Assembly (NCBI GenBank): GCA_038065915.1
Contig: JBBTPZ010000014.1
Coordinates: 1-40,131 of the forward strand
DNA: 40,131 bases
Direction: 5' to 3'
From: VMGX01 sp038065915
Lineage (GTDB): Bacteria; Patescibacteriota; Minisyncoccia; Phycocordibacterales; 21-14-all-36-13
Made by a program: the position numbers and the translations under genes. Positions 23,458 to 30,973 of this stretch are shown piece by piece. The notes beneath the pieces are model-generated. The model was not told the origin of the DNA, searched no databases, and saw only the letters and a program-made list of their open reading frames with translations. How positions within the stretch are numbered: position 1 is the stretch's first letter; each line of letters opens with the position of its first letter.

Positions 23458-23736
23458 ATGATTGAAGCAAAACAATTTAAAAAATTAGAAAGGTCAATCA
23501 AAGCACTCGCAAATTATCGTCGGTTGGCAATTATTTCAGTTATTAAAAAAGAGGGCGAATCATCGGTGGGTGATATAGCCGAGGAATTAAAACTTTCTAT
23601 GCAAGCAACGTCTAAACATATTAAACTTTTGGAAGCTGTTGAAATTTTGTCAGCCGACCAAAGAGGCCCGCTCGTTTATTATTCTTTGTCCAAATCGCTA
23701 CCCAATTTTATTTCAAACATAATTTCTGGTTTATAG
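23458..23736 (+). CDS. ArsR-family winged-helix regulator
   Basis: A 92-residue winged-helix DNA-binding protein of the ArsR/SmtB type. The helix-turn-helix is LANYRRLAIISVIKKEGES, then SVGDIAEELKLSMQATSKHIKLL, followed by a wing ending GPLVYYSLSK. There are no cysteines, so the classical thiolate metal sites of ArsR proteins are absent and the signal is unknown. The gene is framed by 69-bp direct repeats carrying ATTCAATTGAAT palindromes, five in all within 700 bases, which are good candidates for its own operator. A heptamer array precedes the start. Confidence 0.8.
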   Translation: MIEAKQFKKLERSIKALANYRRLAIISVIKKEGESSVGDIAEELKLSMQATSKHIKLLEAVEILSADQRGPLVYYSLSKSLPNFISNIISGL

Positions 23737-23803
23737 TTTGCATTTTTTTTACCGATTATTTTTTACAGATTTTTTTGTCCCTTTCTGTTTCTTAATTTGA
23801 TTC

Positions 23804-23872
23804 TCTTATTCAATTGAATGATTGTATGGATTTTCACGCCTGATGCTTTATCTTATTCAATTGAATGGTTGT
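23804..23872. repeat. 69-bp direct repeat with two ATTCAATTGAAT palindromes
   Basis: Exact copy of 23263-23331 (offset 541). Palindromes at 23808-23819 and 23855-23866, 47 bases apart. It lies between the ArsR-type gene and the nuclease gene at 23957. Confidence 0.9.
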
Positions 23873-23956
23873 TTGGGGGAATTTTAAAAATAAAGCAAAA
23901 AAACAATTATTAAATTTTCTTCGAAAGTGGTAAAATGTAAATAACAATTTAAAATA

Positions 23957-24799
23957 ATGGCACCTGATAAGTATAAATCTATATGGGTATCGCATTCTTC
24001 TATGGGAGATTTTCTAAAATGTCCACGAACTTATTATTTACATAATGTTTATAAAGACCCTAAAACAGGAAGAAAAATAAATATTGTCAGTCCATATCTT
24101 TCTCTTGGTCAGGCGGTTCATACAACACTTGAATTATTAAAAAATATCCCCGTTGAAGAAAGAATGAAACGAGATCTTTTAGATGATTTTGAAGACGCTT
24201 GGTTACAAGTATCTGGGAGAAAAGGAGGATTTAAGAATGACGATGAAGAAAATGAATTTAAAAAACGAGGTGTTGAAATGATAAAACGAGTTATAAAAAA
24301 CCCTGGACCGATTGCAAATAAAACTGTAAAGATAAAATGTGGACACAATAATATGCCACCCAATTTTTATCTTTCTGAAGACGAAAACATAATATTATGT
24401 GGACTTATTGATTGGTTGGAATACATTAAAGAAGATGATAGCGTTCGTATTCTTGATTTTAAAACTGGTAAAAATGATGAAGCCGAGGATTCTCTCCAAC
24501 TCCCGATTTATCTCTTACTTTTGAATACTTTACAAAAAAGAAAAATTTCCGGAGCATCATATTGGTATTTGAATAAAGATGATAAACCTACGAAGATGAT
24601 ATTACCCGACATTAATGAAGCTAAAGAAAAAGTACTCGCTGTTGCTTTGAAAGTTAAAGAAGCCAGAGAAAAAGAAACTTTTAATTGTCCTCGTGGAGAA
24701 AAAGGATGTTTTGCTTGCAAACCATACGAATCTATTTTGAAAGGCGAGGCGGAATATCTTGGTACTGGTGGCTACGGACAGGATATGTATTTTTTGTAG
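23957..24799 (+). CDS. PD-(D/E)XK nuclease with Fe-S cysteines (RecB/Cas4-like)
   Basis: A 280-residue nuclease of the RecB/AddB/Cas4-like PD-(D/E)XK superfamily. The N-terminal SHSSMGDFLKCPRTYYL is the usual SxSxxxxFxxCPRxY motif. The active-site segments are GLIDWLEYI and RILDFKTGKN, followed by the helical QLPIYLLLL motif. Four cysteines (C22, C244, C251, C254) have the one-plus-three arrangement of the 4Fe-4S cluster in AddB and Cas4. No CRISPR array or cas gene is nearby, so a role in DNA repair is more likely than adaptation. It follows a set of palindromes that may be operators of the upstream regulator. Confidence 0.82.
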   Translation: MAPDKYKSIWVSHSSMGDFLKCPRTYYLHNVYKDPKTGRKINIVSPYLSLGQAVHTTLELLKNIPVEERMKRDLLDDFEDAWLQVSGRKGGFKNDDEENEFKKRGVEMIKRVIKNPGPIANKTVKIKCGHNNMPPNFYLSEDENIILCGLIDWLEYIKEDDSVRILDFKTGKNDEAEDSLQLPIYLLLLNTLQKRKISGASYWYLNKDDKPTKMILPDINEAKEKVLAVALKVKEAREKETFNCPRGEKGCFACKPYESILKGEAEYLGTGGYGQDMYFL

Positions 24800-24866
24800 A
24801 CCTAATAAAAAAATAACAGGTTTAAAAAAATTCAATTGGGAAATTGAGCTTTTTATTTAATTTAAT

Positions 24867-24946
24867 CTATCCCCAAATCCAACGGAATAAGGGGATAGTT
24901 TAATTTTGTTGTTTTTCATTCTCTAATCCAATGGAATTAGAGAATG
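24867..24946. terminator. Two hairpins between the nuclease gene and ychF
   Basis: CTATCCCC (24867-24874) pairs with GGGGATAG (24891-24898), and CATTCTCTAAT (24917-24927) with ATTAGAGAATG (24936-24946). The centres, ATCCAACGGAAT and ATCCAATGGAAT, resemble each other and the ATTCAATTGAAT palindrome. T/A-rich sequence follows both, so either may terminate transcription. Confidence 0.55.
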
Positions 24947-25052
24947 TAAAAATTTAAATAAAAAATAATTTTACTTTCTCCTGTTTTTTGTTTAATCTGA
25001 ATAAGGTCGTTTATGCTCTATTGCTTTTATTTCTTCTTGATTAATTGATTCT

Positions 25053-26150
25053 ATGAGTTTATCAATCGCAATTGTGGGCTTGCCCAATGTAGGAAAAAGC
25101 ACACTATTTAATGCGCTGACGAAAAAGTCTGTTCCGGCGGAGAATTATCCTTTCTGCACAATTGACCAATCCGTGGGGATTGTTCCTGTGCCAGACGAAC
25201 GAGTTGAGATATTAAATAAATTTTCAAATTCAAAAAAGAAAATTCCAGCCGTTGTGGAATTTGTTGATATTGCAGGTCTTGTAAAAGGAGCATCGGAGGG
25301 TGAAGGGCTTGGAAATCAATTTTTAGCAAACATAAGGGAAACGGATGCAATTGCAGAAGTTGTGAGAATATTCGAGGATAAAAACATAACGCACGTTCAT
25401 AATGAAATAGATCCGCTCAAAGATATTGAAATAATAAATTTGGAATTGATAATGTCGGATTTTCAAGTCGTTTCAAAAAGAATAAATACTATTGCAAAAG
25501 ATGTTAAAAAGGGAGACAAGAAAGCAATTTTTGAAGAGAGGGTTTTCAAAAAAGCGTATAAAATTTTGAATGAAGGAAAACTCGCATCAACGCTGGAATT
25601 AGAAAAAGAAGAGAAAGAAGTTTTAAAAAGTTTAAATCTTCTAACATCAAAAAAAATAATATACGTTTTAAATAAAAAAAGCGGTTGCAAAGATGTGTGT
25701 GAAATAAAAGACGAGAGATATAAAAAGTTGATGAAATTTTTTAAAGATACTTGTTCGGAGTTTGTTATTGTTGATGCTGGGATTGAAAATGAATTGAAGG
25801 ATTTAAGTGTTGAAGATGCAAAAGAATTTAGAAAGGAATTAAATGTTTTTGATGATGGAACGAATGAGCTTATAAAAAAGGGTTATTTAGCTTTGGATTT
25901 GATAACATTTTTGACAACAGGCGAAGATGAAACAAGAGCGTGGACGATTAAAAGAAATTCAAGCGCTCCAGAAGCCGGGATGGCTATCCATACTGATTTT
26001 AAAGAAAAATTTATTCGCGCGGAAATTATAAATTGGAAGGACTTGGTTGATGCTGGTTCTCATTCAAATGCGAAAGCAAAGGGTTTGGTTAGAACGGAGG
26101 GGAAGGGATATATCATAAAAGACGGAGACGTTGTGGAATTCAAGATTTGA
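25053..26150 (+). CDS. ychF: Obg-like ATPase YchF
   Basis: A 365-residue YchF/OLA1 P-loop ATPase that associates with ribosomes. The Walker A GLPNVGKSTLFN is at residues 8-19, the switch segment FVDIAGLVKGASEGEGLGNQ follows, then a coiled-coil region and the C-terminal TGS domain (FLTTGEDETRAWTIKR to GDVVEFKI). The base-specificity motif, NxxE in typical YchF proteins, reads NKKS here, so the acidic residue linked to ATP preference is replaced. The stop codon is followed directly by a palindromic repeat. Confidence 0.93.
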   Translation: MSLSIAIVGLPNVGKSTLFNALTKKSVPAENYPFCTIDQSVGIVPVPDERVEILNKFSNSKKKIPAVVEFVDIAGLVKGASEGEGLGNQFLANIRETDAIAEVVRIFEDKNITHVHNEIDPLKDIEIINLELIMSDFQVVSKRINTIAKDVKKGDKKAIFEERVFKKAYKILNEGKLASTLELEKEEKEVLKSLNLLTSKKIIYVLNKKSGCKDVCEIKDERYKKLMKFFKDTCSEFVIVDAGIENELKDLSVEDAKEFRKELNVFDDGTNELIKKGYLALDLITFLTTGEDETRAWTIKRNSSAPEAGMAIHTDFKEKFIRAEIINWKDLVDAGSHSNAKAKGLVRTEGKGYIIKDGDVVEFKI

Positions 26151-26152
26151 AT

Positions 26153-26245
26153 CGCAGATGAACCCCGAAGAAAAGCAAGCTTCCTACGGGGCAGGCGCAG
26201 ATAAAAACCCGCAGATGTTCGCAGATAAAAAACAAGAAAGCAAAA
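26153..26245. repeat. CGCAGAT repeat element after ychF
   Basis: GCAGAT units recur at about 26154, 26191, 26210 and 26220, as in the pheS and leuS insertions, with a CCCCG...CGGGG inverted pair (about 26163-26200) between. Untranslated copy. The following 26231-26280 is A-rich low-complexity sequence. Confidence 0.7.
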
Positions 26246-26277
26246 AAGCAAAAAAAACAAGAAAACAACAAAACAAG

Positions 26278-26320
26278 AAAACCACTTTCTAATTCGCGCG
26301 AATTAGAAAGTGGTTTTTAA
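26278..26320 (+). terminator. Long perfect-stem terminator
   Basis: ACCACTTTCTAATTCG (26281-26296) pairs exactly with 26299-26314, extended by AAA/TTT, and ends in a T-run. Terminates the ychF unit. Confidence 0.8.
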
Positions 26321-26346
26321 GATAAATAAAGAATGTCTACAATTTT

Positions 26347-26408
26347 AAACTTCCAGCGGTGAAACCGCTGGAAGTTTCCACATCTACGCTATAGCGTAGA
26401 TGTGGAAA
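26347..26408. repeat. Two back-to-back hairpins sharing one TTT
   Basis: AAACTTCCAGCGGT (26347-26360) pairs with 26364-26377, and TTTCCACATCTACGCT (26375-26390) pairs with 26393-26408. The two perfect stems share three bases, so they compete at the junction. A degenerate form of the second appears near 384-415. The remaining 26321-26346 and 26409-26510 hold no gene; GTGGTTTTATGTC is tandemly repeated near 26459-26487. Confidence 0.7.
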
Positions 26409-26510
26409 TATGTTTTATTTTTTGTCAAAATTAGTTTTTTAATTATTTTTTTGTTTTCGTGGTTTTATGTCCTCGTGGTTTTATGTCTTTTCTGCTACAA
26501 TATAAATATT

Positions 26511-27533
26511 ATGGAATCAAATAAACCAAAATTAAGCGTAGGTTTTTTCTTTTTGTGCTTGGGAATATTAATAACATTAATAACTTCTGTTACATCATTT
26601 CTAAATCTGGTTTTTGAAACGCTTAACAAACGATTTCCAGATGTTTTGAATGCGAGTTACCAGTATGGGTATTCTTTATATGAATATGAAGGCATTCGTA
26701 TAGCATTAGCAACACTTATTATATTTTTTCCAGTTTTTATTGTTGTTTCTTATTTTTGGAGAAAATATGCAAAAGGAATTATAGGTCACGCGGATGAGGT
26801 TATAAAAAAATGGGTGACGTATATTATATTATTTCTTTCCACGATAGTTATTATGGTGGATTTAGTTACACTCATAAGATATTTTATTTCCGGTGAGATA
26901 ACCACACGATTTATTTTGAAAGTAATAATTACACTTGTAGTCGCGGTCTTGGTTGGTGCTTATTACATCTTTTTACTTAGAGAAAAAGATTCTTCGTCTA
27001 AATCTAAAATCAGTTTGATTTTTGGTGTGATTGGAGCCGTTCTTGTAATTGGAGCAGTTGTTTTCAGTTTTATGATTATGGGCAGTCCAGCAAAACAAAG
27101 ATTGCTTAGATTAGATGATATGCGAATGGGTGATTTACAAAGTATTCAATATCAAGTAATAAATTATTGGCAACAAAAAGAAAAATTACCCGAAAAACTT
27201 TCTGACCTTTCTAATCCCATATCCGGATATTCATTGCCAGTTGACCCAGAGTTTGAAAAAGGAAATACATATGAATATTCTGTAAAAGATAAACTTAAAT
27301 TTGAGCTTTGTGCGACGTTTTCATTACCAATACCTCAAGGTTGGGTAGAATATTCTAACGGCGGAATAATTATGCCTACGATGAATTATTATGGTGGAAA
27401 AGACGTAGCAGTTTCGTCACGTCCGTATCCAGGTGGAGGAGTAAATGAGTCCTGGGATCATAAGGAAGGGCGAACCTGTTTTGAAAGAACGATAGACAAA
27501 GATTTATATCCACCATATCCAAAGCCACTTTAA
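26511..27533 (+). CDS. DUF5671-type membrane protein with pilin-like C-terminal domain
   Basis: A 340-residue protein. The first 200 residues hold four helices in a pattern resembling DUF5671 (SVGFFFLCLGILITLITSVT at the start). A fifth helix (about residues 175-195, numbered from this start) leads into a soluble domain with DDMRMGDLQSIQYQVINYWQ, PVDPEFEKGNTYEYSV and FELCATF, which resembles the C-terminal part of type II pseudopilins. I chose the ATG at 26511, just after a TACAAT -10 box (26492-26497), so the message may be nearly leaderless; an ORF start at 26400 lies inside a hairpin and is unlikely. Function unknown. Confidence 0.65.
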   Translation: MESNKPKLSVGFFFLCLGILITLITSVTSFLNLVFETLNKRFPDVLNASYQYGYSLYEYEGIRIALATLIIFFPVFIVVSYFWRKYAKGIIGHADEVIKKWVTYIILFLSTIVIMVDLVTLIRYFISGEITTRFILKVIITLVVAVLVGAYYIFLLREKDSSSKSKISLIFGVIGAVLVIGAVVFSFMIMGSPAKQRLLRLDDMRMGDLQSIQYQVINYWQQKEKLPEKLSDLSNPISGYSLPVDPEFEKGNTYEYSVKDKLKFELCATFSLPIPQGWVEYSNGGIIMPTMNYYGGKDVAVSSRPYPGGGVNESWDHKEGRTCFERTIDKDLYPPYPKPL

Positions 27534-27556
27534 ATTTGATTTATTATAAAAAAATC

Positions 27557-27590
27557 GCACAGACATCATGAGATGTCTGTGCTTTTAATT
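27557..27590 (+). terminator. Intrinsic terminator
   Basis: GCACAGACATC (27557-27567) pairs with GATGTCTGTGC (27572-27582), loop ATGA, followed by TTTTAATTTT. The rest of 27591-27756 holds no gene that I can see. Confidence 0.85.
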
Positions 27591-27756
27591 TTACCTATCG
27601 CGTTTTTGATCTCTCTCCAATTAAGAACCGGGAGATGTTCGGCTCTTTTTATCTTGAAATGAACTCCCGTTAGGGTAATCTATAATTTATCATGTTTTTT
27701 TTAAAATACAAACCATATGATTTTTAAAAACATTTTGATAATGTATAATTACAAGA

Positions 27757-30700
27757 ATGAAAAAATACGACCATTTTAAAATTGAACAAAAATTCCAGAA
27801 AAAATGGGAAAAAGAAGGAATTTATAATACAAAAGAAGACAAAAGCAAACAAAAATATTATTGTCTTGTAGAGTTCCCATATGCATCAGGAGAAGGATTA
27901 CATGTTGGCCATGTTAGAAGTTATACAGCACTTGATATTGTCGCAAGAAAAAAAAGGATGGAAGGACTTAATGTTTTATATCCAATAGGTTGGGATGCGT
28001 TTGGTTTACCAACGGAAAATTATGCGATTAAGACAGGAGTAAATCCTAAAATAATAACTAAAAAAAATACAAATAATTTTAGAAAACAATTAAAATCACT
28101 TGGATTTTCATTTGATTGGTCTCGTGAAATTAATACTTCAAGTCCTGAATATTACAAATGGACTCAGTGGATATTTTTGCAGTTTTTTAAACATGGATTG
28201 GCATACAAAAAAAGAATGCCGATTAATTGGTGTTTGAGTTGTAAGATTGGTTTAGCAAATGAAGAAGTTGTTAATGGTGTTTGTGAAAGGTGTGGAGGAC
28301 AAGTTGAAAAAAGAGAAAAGGAACAATGGATGTTGGCAATCACAAAATATGCCGAAAGATTATATGATGATTTGGACAAGACAGAATTTTTGGAAAAAAT
28401 AAAAATTCAACAAAGAAATTGGATAGGAAAAAGTCACGGCGCACTCATTTCATTCGCGCTTGTAACTTCGCAGATTATTGCAGATAAAAAACTGCAGATA
28501 AACGCAGATGGAAAGATTGTTTTAATTACGAATGTTCAAGAGTTTAGAGAAAATGTAAATATTGATTCAAAATTAAAAATAGAAGGAAGAGAATTTTCTA
28601 TAAAAGAATTAATTAAGTTCAAACTAGATGACGGTTCTTTTTATCTGAAACTCTTTTTAAGCGGTGGGTATGTTTTGGCCGATGATTTAAATAGTAACTC
28701 TTTTATTTTAGTGAAAGAAAAGGATACAAATTTGAAAATAGAAGAAGATGATATAACTTTTGAAAATAAAAAATATAGTTTCAGTTATAAAGCTCATGCA
28801 ATTGCAGAAGAAGTTTTTGGTGAGGAGATATTCAAAAAAGGGGAGAGCGAGACATTCTGGGATTATACATCTGGCAATAATTATTTAAGTTTGGGTATAG
28901 TAGATAAAAATAAAAAAAGATTGGATTTTCTTGGGAAAACAATTAAAGCTGACAAAATTGAAGTAACAAATCTGCGTGAATCTGCATCCAATCTGCGTTC
29001 ATCCGCGACATTTACGAAAGTAAATGTTTTTACGACAAGACCGGACACACTTTTTGGTGCGACGTATTTAGTTTTAGCACCAGAACATGAATTGATTAGA
29101 AAATTTATTGAAAATAAAGAAATAGAAAATATAAAAGAAGTTGAAAAATATATTTCTGAAACTGCAAAAAAGAAAGATATAGACAGAACAGCTGAAGGCA
29201 AACAAAAAACGGGTGTTGAATTAAAGGGAATAAAAGCCACAAACCCCGTAAACAAAAAAGAAATTCCAATTTTCATAGCTGATTATGTTTTAGCCGGATA
29301 CGGGACTGGTGCAATAATGGCTGTGCCGGCACACGATGAACGCGATTATGCCTTTACATCGCAGATGAACGCAGATAAAAAAACGCAGATAGACGCAGAT
29401 AAAATTGAAATAATAAAAGTTATTGAAAGCAATGAAAATTTATACACAGGTTATGGGAAATTAATTAATTCAGGAAAATTTGATGGAATGGAAAGTAATG
29501 AAGCAATAAAGGAAATTACTAAATTTGTTGGTGGGGAATTGAAGACAGTTTATAGTTTGAGGGATTGGATATTTTCAAGACAGAGATATTGGGGAGAACC
29601 TATTCCACTCGTTTTTTGCAACGAGTGCAAAAAACGAGTGGAAAATTCCAAATTACAAATTCCAAATCACAAACAAGTTCCAAATTCAAAATCCAAAATT
29701 CAAAACCAAGAATTTAACGAAGGTGAGTTGTTAAATCCAGGATGGGTTGTTGATGAAAATCTCCCGCTTGAGCTTCCTGATGTAAAAAAGTATGAACCGA
29801 CTGATTCTGGAGAATCACCGCTTGCTTCAGTTGAAAAATGGGTAAATGTTAAATGTCCAAAATGTGGTGGCCCGGCAAAAAGAGAAACAGATACAATGCC
29901 GAACTGGGCTGGTTCTTCTTGGTATTGGTTGAGATATACTGACCCAGAAAATGATAAAGTTTTTGCTGATGAAAAGAAATTAAAATATTGGACTCCCGTT
30001 GATTGGTATAACGGAGGAATGGAACACACGACACTTCACTTGCTTTACTCTCGTTTTTGGCATAAGTTTCTTTTTGATATTGGTTTGGTTCCAACAGACG
30101 AACCATACATAAAGAGAACTTCCCACGGAATGATTCTTGGAGACGGAGGAGAAAAGATGTCAAAGTCCAGAGGAAATGTCATTAATCCCGATGACATAAT
30201 TGAAAGATTTGGAGCCGACTCATTTAGATTGTATGAAATGTTTTTAGGACCGTTTGACCAGCAAACAAGTTGGAATTCTGACGGAGTTGTTGGAACGAGA
30301 AGATTTGTTGAAAAAGTTTATGGTCTTTCCGAAAAAATAGTTGATAGTGAAAATGAAAGTGTAAATAATTTTTTAAACAAAACAATAAAGAAAGTTGGTG
30401 AAGATATTGAAAATATGAAATTTAATACGGCGATAAGTTCAATGATGATGTTTTTAAATTTTGTTTATGATGAAAATAAAATTAGCAAAGATAGTTATAA
30501 AAAATTTCTAAAAATTCTTTCGCCGTTTGCGCCACATGTGACAGAGGAATTGTGGTCAGAAACAGGGGAAAAAGAATCTATTCATAAAAGCAAGTGGCCT
30601 GAATATGATGAAATAAAAGAAAATGAAAATTTTACTATTGTTGTTCAGGTAGATGGAAAAATCAGAGATAAATTTATTGTAGCCAGCAATCTTAGTGAAA

Positions 30701-30816
30701 ATGAAATAAAGGACAAGGCCATTTCTTTGGAGGCGGTTTTAAGATGGGTGGGAGATAAAAAAATAAAAAAAACTATATATATAAAAGACAAGCTTGTAAA
30801 TATTGTTACAATTTAA
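27757..30816 (+). CDS. leuS: Leucine--tRNA ligase with large insertions
   Basis: The class I enzyme that charges tRNA-Leu. HVGHVRSYT (HIGH motif) is near residue 48 and KMSKSRGN near residue 800; a zinc ribbon (CLSC...CERC) is near residue 155 and another (CPKC) near 700. With 1019 residues it is 150-200 longer than usual. Residues about 235-418 are inserted between GKSHGALISFA and VFTTRPDTLFG, which normally lie close together at the entry of the CP1 editing domain. They contain a DUF4178-like domain (about 265-400) bounded by arms of the CGCAGAT palindrome. A second repeat (QMNADKKTQIDADK, about 534-547) and a low-complexity insert after FCNECKKRVE (about 625-665) add more length. The editing motif HDERDYAF and all catalytic motifs are kept. 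Confidence 0.93.
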   Translation: MKKYDHFKIEQKFQKKWEKEGIYNTKEDKSKQKYYCLVEFPYASGEGLHVGHVRSYTALDIVARKKRMEGLNVLYPIGWDAFGLPTENYAIKTGVNPKIITKKNTNNFRKQLKSLGFSFDWSREINTSSPEYYKWTQWIFLQFFKHGLAYKKRMPINWCLSCKIGLANEEVVNGVCERCGGQVEKREKEQWMLAITKYAERLYDDLDKTEFLEKIKIQQRNWIGKSHGALISFALVTSQIIADKKLQINADGKIVLITNVQEFRENVNIDSKLKIEGREFSIKELIKFKLDDGSFYLKLFLSGGYVLADDLNSNSFILVKEKDTNLKIEEDDITFENKKYSFSYKAHAIAEEVFGEEIFKKGESETFWDYTSGNNYLSLGIVDKNKKRLDFLGKTIKADKIEVTNLRESASNLRSSATFTKVNVFTTRPDTLFGATYLVLAPEHELIRKFIENKEIENIKEVEKYISETAKKKDIDRTAEGKQKTGVELKGIKATNPVNKKEIPIFIADYVLAGYGTGAIMAVPAHDERDYAFTSQMNADKKTQIDADKIEIIKVIESNENLYTGYGKLINSGKFDGMESNEAIKEITKFVGGELKTVYSLRDWIFSRQRYWGEPIPLVFCNECKKRVENSKLQIPNHKQVPNSKSKIQNQEFNEGELLNPGWVVDENLPLELPDVKKYEPTDSGESPLASVEKWVNVKCPKCGGPAKRETDTMPNWAGSSWYWLRYTDPENDKVFADEKKLKYWTPVDWYNGGMEHTTLHLLYSRFWHKFLFDIGLVPTDEPYIKRTSHGMILGDGGEKMSKSRGNVINPDDIIERFGADSFRLYEMFLGPFDQQTSWNSDGVVGTRRFVEKVYGLSEKIVDSENESVNNFLNKTIKKVGEDIENMKFNTAISSMMMFLNFVYDENKISKDSYKKFLKILSPFAPHVTEELWSETGEKESIHKSKWPEYDEIKENENFTIVVQVDGKIRDKFIVASNLSENEIKDKAISLEAVLRWVGDKKIKKTIYIKDKLVNIVTI
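28468..28514. repeat. Left arm of CGCAGAT element in leuS
   Basis: Encodes QIIADKKLQINADGK. It is an imperfect inverted repeat of 28968-29010. Same family as the pheS insertion. Confidence 0.75.
28968..29010. repeat. Right arm of CGCAGAT element in leuS
   Basis: Repeated ATCTGCGT units encode TNLRESASNLRSSA. It pairs with the left arm at 28468-28514; the DUF4178-like domain lies between them. Confidence 0.75.
29359..29403. repeat. Second CGCAGAT repeat in leuS
   Basis: Only the left-type arm is present. It encodes QMNADKKTQIDADK in the editing domain, shortly after the conserved HDERDYAF motif, without breaking the frame. Confidence 0.75.
29608..29642. repeat. Perfect hairpin translated in leuS
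   Basis: CCACTCGTTTTTTGCA pairs exactly with TGCAAAAAACGAGTGG around a short loop. It encodes PLVFCNECKKRVE. The following 29643-29715 is a low-complexity series of AATTCCAAA-type units encoding Asn/Lys/Gln-rich sequence. Confidence 0.75.
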
Positions 30817-30821
30817 CATAA

Positions 30822-30850
30822 TTGACATGATATTTGTCTATATGTATTCT
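30822..30850 (+). promoter_or_regulatory. Promoter after leuS (distal)
   Basis: TTGACA at 30822-30827 and TATTCT at 30845-30850, spacer 17. First of two promoters before the sigma-r4/HARE-HTH gene. Confidence 0.65.
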
Positions 30851-30903
30851 ATAAAGACAGATTTTATTACTAAACAGAGAAAAACAGACATCATTTTAAT
30901 AGT

Positions 30904-30932
30904 TTGACAGTAGGATATTTTTGTGATATCTT
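30904..30932 (+). promoter_or_regulatory. Promoter of the sigma-r4/HARE-HTH gene (proximal)
   Basis: TTGACA at 30904-30909 and TATCTT at 30927-30932, spacer 17, ending 41 bases before the ATG at 30974. Confidence 0.7.
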
Positions 30933-30973
30933 TAAAAACAATAATAATTTTATAAGTGCGTAAATTAAAAAAT

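Noticed and set aside
23194..23866. Possible CRISPR array from repeated ATTCAATTGAAT units
   Set aside because: Spacing is irregular (73, 47, then about 480 and 47 bases), the units are short palindromes, a gene lies between them and no cas operon is near.
23957..24799. Cas4 of a CRISPR system
   Set aside because: No cas1, cas2 or repeats are in the window; the four-cysteine nuclease pattern is shared with RecB/AddB-like repair proteins.
26400..26510. Longer start for the DUF5671-type gene
   Set aside because: The upstream ATG lies in a perfect hairpin and a -10 box sits between it and the ATG at 26511.
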